A stretch of 64,000 nucleotides of DNA from Aphanomyces cochlioides (lineage: Eukaryota; Oomycota; Saprolegniomycetes; Saprolegniales; Verrucalvaceae). The notes under the pieces were generated by a model that saw only the letters and a list, made by a program, of their open reading frames with translations, was not told the origin of the DNA and searched no databases. A program made the position numbers and the translations under genes. Positions 10,585 through 21,097 of the stretch are shown in pieces (within the stretch, counting starts at the first letter, position 1; the number at the start of each line of letters is the position of its first letter). The stretch lies in the NCBI GenBank assembly GCA_019828595.1, contig JAHQRK010000041.1, forward strand, positions 186,001-250,000, written 5' to 3'.

Positions 10585-13500
10585 GGTGGTCGCGGCCGGT
10601 CTCTTCACCAAGTTCCCCATACTCGAACTGACCACTGCCAACCTCAATGGGCTGAAAGACAACGGACATCTTGTGGCGCGGCGACTCCAAATTCCGACCC
10701 AAGCCGTTTTCTTTCAAGAAACCAAAATCAATAACATCAAACATCTCGAAACCTTCCAACTCCACCTCAACAACGAAGTAGGCGTTGGCAAATACAAGCT
10801 CTTCACCAACGATCTCCGCACTGATCGCGTCGACTCACTCAACAATCGGCGCTGCGGTGTGGCATCGTATTTCCATGGATCCATGCCTGGATTCCTCGAC
10901 CTGCAACACTTGACCACCCATGACCGACCTGGAAGATACATGGTTGTTCGAACTCAGTGGGACGGCGTTCCTGTGTACTTTCACAACGTCTATGCCCCGG
11001 TTATCGCTCACTCTCGAGCACCGTTTTTCGACGACCTGCCTCGCGACTTTGAAGACGACAGCATTCACTTTGTCGGAGGCGATTTCAACTTACCCCTGGA
11101 GGAGCATCTGGACGCGACTCGACCTCGCCAAGACCACAACGCTGGTAAGGCGGAATGCATTGCCTGGCTTTCAGCACTTGGTGTTACCGATGCGTGGAGG
11201 ATGCACCACCCCAACGAGCGCGTTTACAGCGGCCCTGGTCGAAGCAACCGCCTCGACTACCTGTTTGTGGACCAAGATATCGTCGCTCAAACGTACGCAC
11301 GTTCAAGCTATTCCCCAAGCAGCTTTGCAGGCGACCACATGGAACACAAAGTGGTCCTCTCCTGCGAGCAGCGAGCTCCCGACCGAAGTTACTGGCGCCT
11401 CCCCCGTGAGCTCTTAAAGAACCCTCAAGTAGTCGCAGCGATCAAGGCCGAAGCCAATCAACTTTTGGACGAGATGCGCGCAGACGACACTCAAAACTTT
11501 GGCGCAAAGTGGTACGGCTGGTTGAAGAGAATGAAGAAGCGTCTCCAAGTCAGTCATCGCCAGTACATTGACTCGATGAAGTACACACTCAACAGCCTCA
11601 AGATGAAGTGGCTTACTTCCCGCCGAGCATTCGACATGGGACTCGTTGAGACATCCATTGTTAATACCGCCCGTCAAGCCCTTGACACTGCCCGCAGCGA
11701 GTACCGACAGTTCAACCTGGATCAGCAATTCGACTTTCACGCCAACGTCAACGAGCGAGGTACCAGTCACTTTTTTCGTCGACCCAAGGGGATCAAAGTG
11801 CCGCTCTCGTCCGTGACAATCAACGGTGTAACGTCGACTGACCCGTCTGAAGTCAAGGCTGGTTTTACGTCTCATTGGAAAAACATCATGGTCACTCCAA
11901 GAGACCAACCACCGTTGAATCGGGCCCGTCGCCGAGCTATCATTCGAGCCATTACTCGACGTCTCACTCAAGAACAGCGCGACGCTCTGGAAAGTCCTCT
12001 CACGGCGGAAGACCTGTGCGGCGCGCTCAAGTCTATGAACCCGAACAAGTCTCCTGGTTCAGACGGCTGGCCTGCAGCTTTCTTTCAAGTCTCCCCGGAC
12101 GTATTCGCCCAAATCCTGCTCAAGGTGTTCAACTACCAACTCACCCATCACGGTCACCTCCTGCTCCAACAACGCCGAAGTGCAGTGGCGCTCTTGTTCA
12201 AGGCTGGAGACAGAGGCGACCCTGGCAACTATCGGCCGATTACTCTCATGTCGGTTGAAGTCAAGATTCTATCGCGGGCGCTGGCCTACCGTCTTGCACA
12301 AGTTGCCCCATACCTCGCTCACCCAAGCCAAGCTGGTTTTGTCCCTGGCCGTCGCTTGCACGACCACGTGATGCTGGTACAAGCATTGCAGACTTTCTGT
12401 ACCAATGAAGACCACGACTACTACGCGACGTTTCTCGACTTTTCCAAGGCATACGATATGGTTGACCAAGGCTTTCTCTTCGACGTACTCAAGGAGATGA
12501 ACATCGGTCCCACATTTGTGTCTTGGGTTCAGTTGCTTTACAATACGCCTCTGGTCCAGATCATTTTCAACGACGGTCTTGGCCCTACCATACGGCCTAC
12601 CCGCGGAGTCAAGCAAGGTTGCCCCCTATCGTGCATGCTCTTCGTACTTTACCTCGAGCCACTCGGCGAAATGCTACGCGGATCTCCTGATTTTGGTATT
12701 CCCCTTCCAAATGGAGACTCACTGACGAGCATCTACTTTGCCGACGACACGACTCTACTCTCGTCATCCCTCCAAGCGGCGGTCGAGCAAATGGCAATTG
12801 TCGAAGACTTTTGCTCTGTGTCTGGAGCTCGTCTCAACGTTGCCAAGTGCATGACTTTGGCGCTCAACAACAATCTCGATATCGAAGACATCGACGATGG
12901 TGGCCTCTTGAACGTCTTGCCGAGCGAGAAGCCAGTGAAATACCTTGGTATTCTCTTTGGCCACCGACTGCCGCGCGATTTTCAAGTCCAGCAACTGAAC
13001 GACAAGTTTCTGGCTGCGTTTCAAACGTGGGGAAGTCGTGCGCGAACCATCCAAGGCCGCAAACTCATCGTATCGACCATGTTGTTGTCGTTGTTATGGC
13101 ATGTCACGGCTGCAGTGTATGTGCCTCCAACGATGGTTGCCGTTTGGCAAAGAATGGTCAACAAGTACATCCTTGGTCGGAAGACGCAAATCACCGACCA
13201 TCATCGCTCAACTATTTGCCGCAAGTGGCAGTTCGATCAAAAACTCGGCCTCGGTATTCCGCATGTGGCTTCGAAGCTTCGGACTCAGCGACTGCTGCGG
13301 CTCCAACTCTTGATGCAGCCCAATTCACCCAACACATTTGCCCCATGGAAGTTGCTTGTCAAGAGACAATTTTCCCGTGTCATGAACAAGCTGTATCGCG
13401 ACACCCACCCGTTCGACTTTCTCACGTACTTCCCCAACCACAGCTCCAAGTGGTTGTTTTTGTGGGAGCTGCATCCTCTTTGGCACGACATTTGGCATCA

Positions 13501-14701
13501 ATGGGCCGCCACACCTATGGCCAAGCGAACCGCTTCGCCACCAAGCCTCGAAGAACTTTTGAACCTCCCCGTGTGGCTGACATCCTACCCCGCTCTGCAA
13601 GTTGGTCCTGCGGGTGCTACATCAAATGTCGTGAAGACTGCTCTGTGTCGTCGATGGTGTAGACATGCGTCTCAAAACGGTTTCCACTGCCTCAAAGACT
13701 TCTTGACACGGCAAGGGACATGGCCTACAAGAGCTGCGTTTATTGATCGACTGTCATCCAACAACCGTGCGGCACAAGTGACGTTACAAGCGAACGGCAC
13801 GATGGGATTTGCAGCACCCGAACGTGCTGGTCAAGTTTATAGCCACCTCACCAAGATATTCGACCAAGTCCTCCGCACGTCTGGCGTTCGAACTGGAACT
13901 GCTTTGACCGATATCGATACAACAAGTCACCCTTTCAAGGCACTTTTCAAAGATCAATTGCTATCCTTCGAGCGTTGGCCCAAGCGACTCGTATCACGTT
14001 TGGCGCATCACGCCCCTTCGGATGGAAAACCGCACCCAGTGGCGACATCGTCCCGCGTCGAGCAACAAGATATTGCGACCTACGTGCGACTCATCCGCAA
14101 AACATGCCGTTGGCCGCCTCCCCTCCATGGCGACGTTTGGTTTCGACTGTTGTTCAACATGCTGCCTGTCAACTCGCGCTTGTTCTACTTGCAACCTCAG
14201 CAGCCAGACGTAATTTGCTGTGTCTATACCAATTGCGACGCACCGGAGAACCAACACCACGCCTTCCACACCTGCTCTCGCGTGTATCCCCTTTGGCGTT
14301 TTCACGCGACCGCTTGGCGATGCTTCGGTGTCAATTTCGATTGGACTGCCATCACCAACATCGACCGCTTTCAAGTCAACGAACGCGGTAGCCAGCTTCA
14401 AGACATACTGTTTGTGCTCTGGGCTCTTCTGTGTGCTTCCAACCTTCACTATATTTGGACAACGCACAACGCCGCCAAGTTCGAATCGAAGGAGCCGCCT
14501 CCGCCAGAAATTTGGCAAGAAGTCAGCTTCATCCGATGGCATGCATCGATCCGCAGATGGCTTCGCCTCCAAGAAGTTGACAGCCCTCAACGAGTGGAAG
14601 CAATTTCAGCAATCAATACTTTGCATAGACAACCTGTCTATCGCCCACTGGTAGCCAAGTACCCGACTTTGCTCGCGCTCCAACCTTCAGTCCCAAATTA
14701 A
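10547..14701 (+). CDS. Family B ORF2: APE endonuclease / reverse transcriptase, intact
   Basis: 1384 residues from ATG 10547. The N-terminal third is an apurinic-type endonuclease: NLNG, QETK, a NVYAPV segment, GGDFN, RLDY and GDH follow in the usual order. The central reverse transcriptase shows LDFSKAYD (catalytic D631), PTRGVKQGCPLS and FADD (731-734). Near the C-terminus is a CCHC knuckle, C1225-x4-C1230-x7-H1238-x4-C1243, typical of L1-group elements. The ATG lies inside the ORF1 end, in a different frame. The protein would nick the target and copy element RNA into DNA there. Catalytic residues are all present, so this copy could supply activity in trans even though its own ORF1 is lost. 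L1/Tx1 group is my assignment from domain order; clade placement needs a tree. Confidence 0.95.
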   Translation: MLRTQRLSRSVAKVVAAGLFTKFPILELTTANLNGLKDNGHLVARRLQIPTQAVFFQETKINNIKHLETFQLHLNNEVGVGKYKLFTNDLRTDRVDSLNNRRCGVASYFHGSMPGFLDLQHLTTHDRPGRYMVVRTQWDGVPVYFHNVYAPVIAHSRAPFFDDLPRDFEDDSIHFVGGDFNLPLEEHLDATRPRQDHNAGKAECIAWLSALGVTDAWRMHHPNERVYSGPGRSNRLDYLFVDQDIVAQTYARSSYSPSSFAGDHMEHKVVLSCEQRAPDRSYWRLPRELLKNPQVVAAIKAEANQLLDEMRADDTQNFGAKWYGWLKRMKKRLQVSHRQYIDSMKYTLNSLKMKWLTSRRAFDMGLVETSIVNTARQALDTARSEYRQFNLDQQFDFHANVNERGTSHFFRRPKGIKVPLSSVTINGVTSTDPSEVKAGFTSHWKNIMVTPRDQPPLNRARRRAIIRAITRRLTQEQRDALESPLTAEDLCGALKSMNPNKSPGSDGWPAAFFQVSPDVFAQILLKVFNYQLTHHGHLLLQQRRSAVALLFKAGDRGDPGNYRPITLMSVEVKILSRALAYRLAQVAPYLAHPSQAGFVPGRRLHDHVMLVQALQTFCTNEDHDYYATFLDFSKAYDMVDQGFLFDVLKEMNIGPTFVSWVQLLYNTPLVQIIFNDGLGPTIRPTRGVKQGCPLSCMLFVLYLEPLGEMLRGSPDFGIPLPNGDSLTSIYFADDTTLLSSSLQAAVEQMAIVEDFCSVSGARLNVAKCMTLALNNNLDIEDIDDGGLLNVLPSEKPVKYLGILFGHRLPRDFQVQQLNDKFLAAFQTWGSRARTIQGRKLIVSTMLLSLLWHVTAAVYVPPTMVAVWQRMVNKYILGRKTQITDHHRSTICRKWQFDQKLGLGIPHVASKLRTQRLLRLQLLMQPNSPNTFAPWKLLVKRQFSRVMNKLYRDTHPFDFLTYFPNHSSKWLFLWELHPLWHDIWHQWAATPMAKRTASPPSLEELLNLPVWLTSYPALQVGPAGATSNVVKTALCRRWCRHASQNGFHCLKDFLTRQGTWPTRAAFIDRLSSNNRAAQVTLQANGTMGFAAPERAGQVYSHLTKIFDQVLRTSGVRTGTALTDIDTTSHPFKALFKDQLLSFERWPKRLVSRLAHHAPSDGKPHPVATSSRVEQQDIATYVRLIRKTCRWPPPLHGDVWFRLLFNMLPVNSRLFYLQPQQPDVICCVYTNCDAPENQHHAFHTCSRVYPLWRFHATAWRCFGVNFDWTAITNIDRFQVNERGSQLQDILFVLWALLCASNLHYIWTTHNAAKFESKEPPPPEIWQEVSFIRWHASIRRWLRLQEVDSPQRVEAISAINTLHRQPVYRPLVAKYPTLLALQPSVPN

Positions 14702-14868
14702 CAAGCCCCAAGTATTTATTCAACAAGTCAAAAATCGCTGTACTCCAAAGCCCAAAGTAGAAAATCTGCTGAAGCATTTGGAAGTGGGATGAGCCGTTAG
14801 TAGGCAATATTAGTATTAGTAGATATTGAAAGTCTATTAATATACCTCCCCATTGCAGTGAGTTGCAG

Positions 14869-14882
14869 TGAGCTATAGAGGA
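14869..14882 (-). repeat. Target duplication (right side of B1)
   Basis: TGAGCTATAGAGGA; orphan tRNA 5' fragment before spacer B, preceded by the 10-nt duplication at the B1 terminus. Confidence 0.95.
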
Positions 14883-15765
14883 TTCCATACCACACCTCCC
14901 TCACCGTTTCAAACATACACTCATACAATACCTACAATGACAATCCATATCACACCCGTGCATCATGTCACCGTCGTAGTCACCACTCGCTTCTCCGAAT
15001 ATCGACACATTTATACAGAGAAACTACGTCACCAGGCACACCGACGCTTCTCTCAGATAAAACATTGTTGATAAACTCGAGACCTTCACTTCGACAATCT
15101 ACACCAGCACATGGAACAAGAATTATACACTTTCATGACTGTCAAAAACATCCTATTCAGAAAGCCTCGAAAACACTACCACCATTTCTGTAGAATGTGA
15201 AACAAAATCAAGTCCAATCAAGATGATATGAACTGTTTGAAACAAGTTGAGCGATGTTGCTTGATGGATTGAGTACGATAAACAGTTGGTGTAGCTTTGC
15301 TGTTGTTTAGTGAAAAGAATTTAATGTTGTGCCGAATGGAAATATGATTGATATTCTGATTGAACATGTGTTTACCAGGTATATTTTTGTTTCATGGAAA
15401 CCTATGAATTTGTTCTGCGGAGTATTGAGGATATACCCTCCCATTCCTTGCGCGAGCAGGAGACTGATATGCTCTCAATAAGTCGATGTACCGCACGAAA
15501 CTTTGTTTCGGACAAGATTTCGATCCGAAGAAGAGTCAAAATCGGAACTGCTCGCGTATTTTAGACGGGTATCATGTCCATGTGAAATTTTGATGTCCAT
15601 TGGTCGAATCGTGTTTTTGTGGAGAGATTGGAGTGTAAAGTGTTTGTTTTGATTGACGTGTGTTTGGTTACGATGTGCATAATGTCTGTGTCCGTGGTGG
15701 TTGTTTGCAGTGGAAAGGATTGTATGAGTGTATGTGTGGCACGGTGGGTATACGATAGTATGGAA
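14883..15765. repeat. Spacer B of the tRNA-Asn array (883 bp)
   Basis: Separates the 5' ends of two divergent tRNA sites. The first and last 47 bp form an imperfect inverted repeat (both begin TTCCATACTA when read outwards from the tRNA), so both tRNAs have similar 5' flanks. This copy differs from the others near its left end (CCACACCTCCC for CTATACTTCCC). Open frames of up to about 100 codons inside have no recognisable product. A perfect small hairpin CGAAAC-TTT-GTTTCG lies near 15495, of unknown meaning. Confidence 0.85.
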
Positions 15766-15779
15766 TCCTCTATAGCTCA
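15766..15779 (+). repeat. Target duplication (3' side of A4)
   Basis: TCCTCTATAGCTCA, exact tRNA nt 1-14, joined to the 3' terminus of minus-strand element A4. Confidence 0.95.
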
Positions 15780-17163
15780 ATGTCAATGGGGAGTCTATTT
15801 GTAGTTAATGTAAACTACAAACTAATATTGCCCGAAGGCTCATCCCATTTCCAACTGCTAGGCTGAATTGGAAATCAATTTGGCTTTTCGTTTTCTTGAT
15901 TCGCTTCGACGTTGGGACTTCGATTTCTTCGGTGTTTGTAAGCTAACACGGCGAATATGTCGGATAAAACTGACTCTTGGCATCTGACCCAGGGGGTATA
16001 CATTTTCATTGTCTTGGATCATACATAGACTTCGGTCTATGCAGCGCTTGTATCGCTTGGCGAGGACCCAGCAATGGGATGTTGAATCAGTGACAGAAAC
16101 AACCAAGAATTCTCCGTCAGGCTCATCCAATATCGCTCTACAGATATCACGAATTGGATCACCCACCGATTGCTTGAGCAGTTGACGGGAGAATATGGCG
16201 TCGTTGTAGTGGAATCCATGTGTGTATGCCAGCTTGAGAAAATCATGCATCTTGGAAGGGGGAATGCCCGCGTCTTGAGGAACTCCATGGGCCTCTTTGA
16301 AACCCGAAATGACTTCTTCGCTGAGCTCAAAATTGGAGACATTCAAATTGGTAGCAACGATTCGGATTGCAGCCGCAAGACAAGATTTGTCACTGTTGTT
16401 GCCAATTTCTAGCCACAGAGGATCCATCGCTCGAAATTCAGCAAGCGTTGGGGCGAGACCAGTGTTCGTGAGGAAGTGGGCTCCAGCTTGTCGCCATCGT
16501 TGGTACATCGCCACGGCTTCTTGACACCCGCTGAGGTCTTTTTCGTCGAACCAGTCTTTGTCGAGTCCATCCGGGCGTTGAAACTTCCAGTTGACTTGGT
16601 ATTGAATAGTTGAAATTCGATTTCGCATTGATGCCACTTCGCGGTGGTCATCGATAAACAACACTTCATCGATGTCATCATCGTCGGTTGGAATTCGCAG
16701 AGTGCGTGGGCGGTTGGTTGGGGCATCAGCCGTTGTCGCATTCGTTTGTGGCCTGGCTGGAACAGAAACATCGTCCAATAGATCCATGAGGGATGGTAGC
16801 GGAGATCCATTGTCATTGCCCAAGGGGTCAAATTCGCGGGTGCTCGAGTTCAAAATGGACATATCAGGAGTAAATTGGTGTTCTTCAGTTGTAACTGGAC
16901 TTGAAGGACGAGTGTCGGATGATTGCGTCATAGGTACAGAAATCTCAACTCCATCCACTCCCTCAAGAGTAATCCCTGGAGACATCGAGCTCCCCACACC
17001 TCGTGTAGTTATGGGTCTCGACGTCTGCGCGGGGAGTACGCTATCGGCAGTGAAAATCGTTGAAGCTTCCATTGTTGTTGTCTTGGGTAAAATCAAAAGT
17101 GAGTCTTGGAGAATTGTTTTGAGATTCTCACTGAACTTATTCTCAGTTGCGACACTTGAGTCA
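15780..17163 (-). mobile_element. Family A copy A4, ORF3-only truncation
   Basis: A 1.38-kb 5'-truncated copy in which the 5' junction lies 91 nt upstream of the ORF3 ATG (TGACTCAAG...). It contains only ORF3 and the structured 3' end. The same truncation point occurs in A6 and A8, so the three are duplicates of one insertion, spread by array amplification. Confidence 0.93.
15858..17072 (-). CDS. ORF3: chromodomain-like and cysteine-peptidase-like protein (solo copy)
   Basis: 404 codons from ATG 17072-17070, uninterrupted. It encodes the full protein described at 54443, in an element that has lost everything else. The tRNA-Asn gene at 17164 lies head to head 91 nt upstream of the ATG, so any transcript would start near a Pol III gene. 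Compared with A6/A8 it keeps Phe in the VSFIRHIRR segment, as A3, A5 and A7 do. Confidence 0.8.
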   Translation of the reverse strand: MEASTIFTADSVLPAQTSRPITTRGVGSSMSPGITLEGVDGVEISVPMTQSSDTRPSSPVTTEEHQFTPDMSILNSSTREFDPLGNDNGSPLPSLMDLLDDVSVPARPQTNATTADAPTNRPRTLRIPTDDDDIDEVLFIDDHREVASMRNRISTIQYQVNWKFQRPDGLDKDWFDEKDLSGCQEAVAMYQRWRQAGAHFLTNTGLAPTLAEFRAMDPLWLEIGNNSDKSCLAAAIRIVATNLNVSNFELSEEVISGFKEAHGVPQDAGIPPSKMHDFLKLAYTHGFHYNDAIFSRQLLKQSVGDPIRDICRAILDEPDGEFLVVSVTDSTSHCWVLAKRYKRCIDRSLCMIQDNENVYPLGQMPRVSFIRHIRRVSLQTPKKSKSQRRSESRKRKAKLISNSA

Positions 17164-17236
17164 TCCTCTATAGCTCAGTTGGTAGAGCGTACGGCTGTTA
17201 ACCGTAAGGTCGCAGGTTCGAACCCTGCTGGAGGAG
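17164..17236 (+). tRNA. tRNA-Asn (GTT)
   Basis: Same 73-nt sequence; 5' flank is element A4, 3' flank is intact spacer A with the T-run terminator. Confidence 0.97.
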
Positions 17237-18188
17237 TTCTTTTCTCTCTTTTGCATATCCATAACTGATCACCAATACAAATACTGACGTGTAGATTCTC
17301 GGCATGTCTTCTTCGAGTCAACATATGCGTAAATAAGAAGACTATGTCACGCCAATCCAATACCAGTCCTTTATCTCCAATATGATGTGGAATGGCCTCA
17401 AAATTGCTGCTCATCAACTAGTGCGCAAGTCATTGCAGAATACATAAGAGAAACTCCAATGAGCGATTCTCTGACAGCAACAGATGTGCGCCACGCTAAC
17501 TTGGCTTGTATTGGACTTGAGGAGAGATCACTCATATGGTGTCTTTTAGACTTTGTCAACTGATATCTTAGACAACGGATCACGGTCGTCAAGAGCGACC
17601 TAGAGACAAGTATTCCATTGACTTGGTTTGAAATATCATAGCACATGGATGTACTCACTCCATTACCTTGTTCTTTGCATAGAATGTGATCGTCTCCAAT
17701 GTGGACTGTGTCAAATTTCGGTGGTATACATGGACATATTTTCACGACGTTAACATCGATCGAAATCAATCCATATACCGCATCTCAAGACCACAATCGT
17801 AACATTCCTACCATTTTATGCAGCTTGCTGCCAAACATATTCTGGAGAAAGTTCTGTCGCATATGTGTGTGATATTGCTGTTATGCATCTGTGTGAATCG
17901 TTTCTTGGCTTGTCGACTGACAGCGCCAACAAAGCAGAAATGACACAGACTTGAAATAGTTGTGAAGATAGTCTCAATTACAGTATTGAGATATTTACAA
18001 ACACGACAAATGATATCATTAAAAGGTGCACAGCAGAATAAAACGTGTCCATTCTTTCCTCGCGTCTTAATCAAAGATGTCAGAAGCTACTCATTCTATA
18101 GACTTGATGTGAAAGCTATTGCGAGTTGGATGTGTTTGTTGCGATCACGTCGATAAGTTGGAAGGGATATGCAAAAGAGAGAAAAGAA
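17237..18188. repeat. Spacer A (952 bp)
   Basis: Same length and essentially the same sequence as the copy at 1521-2472, between convergent tRNA-Asn genes. No gene seen. Confidence 0.85.
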
Positions 18189-18261
18189 CTCCTCCAGCAG
18201 GGTTCGAACCTGCGACCTTACGGTTAACAGCCGTACGCTCTACCAACTGAGCTATAGAGGA
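18189..18261 (-). tRNA. tRNA-Asn (GTT)
   Basis: Same 73-nt sequence; 5' end abuts element B2. Confidence 0.97.
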
Positions 18262-18945
18262 TCGGATGGAAAACCGCACCCAGTGGCGACATCGTCCCGC
18301 GTCGAGCAACAAGATATTGCGACCTACGTGCGACTCATCCGCAAAACATGCCGTTGGCCGCCTCCCCTCCATGGCGACGTTTGGTTTCGACTGTTGTTCA
18401 ACATGCTGCCTGTCAACTCGCGCTTGTTCTACTTGCAACCTCAGCAGCCAGACGTAATTTGCTGTGTCTATACCAATTGCGACGCACCGGAGAACCAACA
18501 CCACGCCTTCCACACCTGCTCTCGCGTGTATCCCCTTTGGCGTTTTCACGCGACCGCTTGGCGATGCTTCGGTGTCAATTTCGATTGGACTGCCATCACC
18601 AACATCGACCGCTTTCAAGTCAACGAACGCGGTAGCCAGCTTCAAGACATACTGTTTGTGCTCTGGGCTCTTCTGTGTGCTTCCAACCTTCACTATATTT
18701 GGACAACGCACAACGCCGCCAAGTTCGAATCGAAGGAGCCGCCTCCGCCAGAAATTTGGCAAGAAGTCAGCTTCATCCGATGGCATGCATCGATCCGCAG
18801 ATGGCTTCGCCTCCAAGAAGTTGACAGCCCTCAACGAGTGGAAGCAATTTCAGCTATCAATACTTTGCATAGACAACCTGTCTATCGCCCACTGGTAGCC
18901 AAGTACCCGACTTTGCTCGCGCTCCAACCTTCAGCCCCAAATTAA
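18262..18945 (+). pseudogene. ORF2 C-terminal fragment (family B)
   Basis: The final 227 residues of ORF2 (from SDGKPHPVATSS), including the CCHC knuckle, in open frame to the natural stop. It has no catalytic motif and no start of its own. Confidence 0.9.
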
Positions 18946-19102
18946 CAAGCCCCAAGTATTTATTCAACAAGTCAAAAATCGCTGTACTCCAAAGCCCAAA
19001 GTAGAAAATCTGCTGAAGCATTTGGAAGTGGGATGAGCCGTTAGTAGGCAATATTAGTATTAGTAGATATTGAAAGTCTATTAATATACCTCCCCATTGC
19101 AG
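18262..19102 (+). mobile_element. Family B copy B2, 5'-truncated
   Basis: An 841-bp copy holding the last part of ORF2 and the 3' UTR, ending CTCCCCATTGCAG at the target duplication. Confidence 0.93.
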
Positions 19103-19116
19103 TGAGCTATAGAGGA
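19103..19116 (-). repeat. Target duplication (right side of B2)
   Basis: TGAGCTATAGAGGA, exact, followed by spacer B. Confidence 0.95.
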
Positions 19117-19999
19117 TTCCATACTATACTTCCCTCACCGTTTCAAACATACACTCATACAATACCTACAATGACAATCCATATCACACCCGTGCATCAT
19201 GTCACCGTCGTAGTCACCACTCGCTTCTCCGAATATCGACACATTTATACAGAGAAACTACGTCACCAGGCACACCGACGCTTCTCTCAGATAAAACATT
19301 GTTGATAAACTCGAGACCTTCACTTCGACAATCTACACCAGCACATGGAACAAGAATTATACACTTTCATGACTGTCAAAAACATCCTATTCAGAAAGCC
19401 TCGAAAACACTACCACCATTTCTGTAGAATGTGAAACAAAATCAAGTCCAATCAAGATGATATGAACTGTTTGAAACAAGTTGAGCGATGTTGCTTGATG
19501 GATTGAGTACGATAAACAGTTGGTGTAGCTTTGCTGTTGTTTAGTGAAAAGAATTTAATGTTGTGCCGAATGGAAATATGATTGATATTCTGATTGAACA
19601 TGTGTTTACCAGGTATATTTTTGTTTCATGGAAACCTATGAATTTGTTCTGCGGAGTATTGAGGATATACCCTCCCATTCCTTGCGCGAGCAGGAGACTG
19701 ATATGCTCTCAATAAGTCGATGTACCGCACGAAACTTTGTTTCGGACAAGATTTCGATCCGAAGAAGAGTCAAAATCGGAACTGCTCGCGTATTTTAGAC
19801 GGGTATCATGTCCATGTGAAATTTTGATGTCCATTGGTCGAATCGTGTTTTTGTGGAGAGATTGGAGTGTAAAGTGTTTGTTTTGATTGACGTGTGTTTG
19901 GTTACGATGTGCATAATGTCTGTGTCCGTGGTGGTTGTTTGCAGTGGAAAGGATTGTATGAGTGTATGTGTGGCACGGTGGGTATACGATAGTATGGAA
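19117..19999. repeat. Spacer B (883 bp)
   Basis: Standard copy; its right end joins tRNA 20000-20072 without an insertion, showing the native 5' flank (…GTATGGAA then tRNA). No gene seen. Confidence 0.85.
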
Positions 20000-20072
20000 T
20001 CCTCTATAGCTCAGTTGGTAGAGCGTACGGCTGTTAACCGTAAGGTCGCAGGTTCGAACCCTGCTGGAGGAG
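20000..20072 (+). tRNA. tRNA-Asn (GTT), uninserted 5' flank
   Basis: Same 73-nt sequence; 5' flank is native spacer B, so this is an empty target site. Confidence 0.97.
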
Positions 20073-21024
20073 TTCTTTTCTCTCTTTTGCATATCCATAA
20101 CTGATCACCAATACAAATACTGACGTGTAGATTCTCGGCATGTCTTCTTCGAGTCAACATATGCGTAAATAAGAAGACTATGTCACGCCAATCCAATACC
20201 AGTCCTTTATCTCCAATATGATGTGGAATGGCCTCAAAATTGCTGCTCATCAACTAGTGCGCAAGTCATTGCAGAATACATAAGAGAAACTCCAATGAGC
20301 GATTCTCTGACAGCAACAGATGTGCGCCACGCTAACTTGGCTTGTATTGGACTTGAGGAGAGATCACTCATATGGTGTCTTTTAGACTTTGTCAACTGAT
20401 ATCTTAGACAACGGATCACGGTCGTCAAGAGCGACCTAGAGACAAGTATTCCTTTGACTTGGTTTGAAATATCATAGCACATGGATGTACTCACTCCATT
20501 ACCTTGTTCTTTCCATAGAATGTGATCGTCTCCAATGTGGACTGTGTCAAATTTCGGTGGTATACATGGACATATTTTCACGACGTTAACATCGATCGAA
20601 ATCAATCCATATACCGCATCTCAAGACCACAATCGTAACATTCCTACCATTTTATGCAGCTTGCTGCCAAACATATTCTGGAGAAAGTTCTGTCGCATAT
20701 GTGTGTGATATTGCTGTTATGCATCCGTGTGAATCGTTTCTTGGCTTGTCGACTGACAGCGCCAACAAAGCAGAAATGACACAGACTTGAAATAGTTGTG
20801 TAGATAGTCTCAATTACAGTATTGAGATATTTACAAACACGACAAATGATATCATTAAAAGGTGCACAGCAGAATAAAACGTGTCCATTCTTTCCTCGCG
20901 TCTTAATCAAAGATGTCAGAAGCTACTCATTCTATAGACTTGATGTGAAAGCTATTGCGAGTTGGATGTGTTTGTTGCGATCACGTCGATAAGTTGGAAG
21001 GGATATGCAAAAGAGAGAAAAGAA
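20073..21024. repeat. Spacer A (952 bp), variant
   Basis: Carries substitutions shared only with the copy at 23397 (CATCCGTGTG for CATCTGTGTG, GTGTAGATAG for GTGAAGATAG), plus private ones (TTCCTTTGAC, CTTTCCATAG). The shared changes link these two neighbouring units by duplication. No gene seen. Confidence 0.85.
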
Positions 21025-21097
21025 CTCCTCCAGCAGGGTTCGAACCTGCGACCTTACGGTTAACAGCCGTACGCTCTACCAACTGAGCTATAGAGGA
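21025..21097 (-). tRNA. tRNA-Asn (GTT)
   Basis: Same 73-nt sequence; 5' end abuts element A5. Confidence 0.97.

Larger units (their letters stand above)
10339..14868 (+). mobile_element. Family B copy B1, 5'-truncated, ORF2 intact
   Basis: A 4.5-kb copy starting in the last 82 codons of ORF1 (SGVSLSA) and containing a complete ORF2 and the 3' UTR. The 3' junction is unusual: TTGCAGTGAG occurs twice in a row (14854-14873) before the rest of the target duplication. It lies on the outer side of A3, so it was probably the first insertion at this tRNA. Confidence 0.93.

Noticed and set aside
15475..15786. Minus-strand frame of about 100 codons in spacer B, rich in His and Asn
   Set aside because: It runs through the spacer end and, in some copies, into the antisense of the tRNA. 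Its composition reflects the repeat DNA and there is no domain.
17560..17600. Resemblance of spacer A (TTAGACAACGGATCACGG) to a 5.8S rRNA segment
   Set aside because: Only a few bases match and neither the flanks nor the length fit an rRNA gene.
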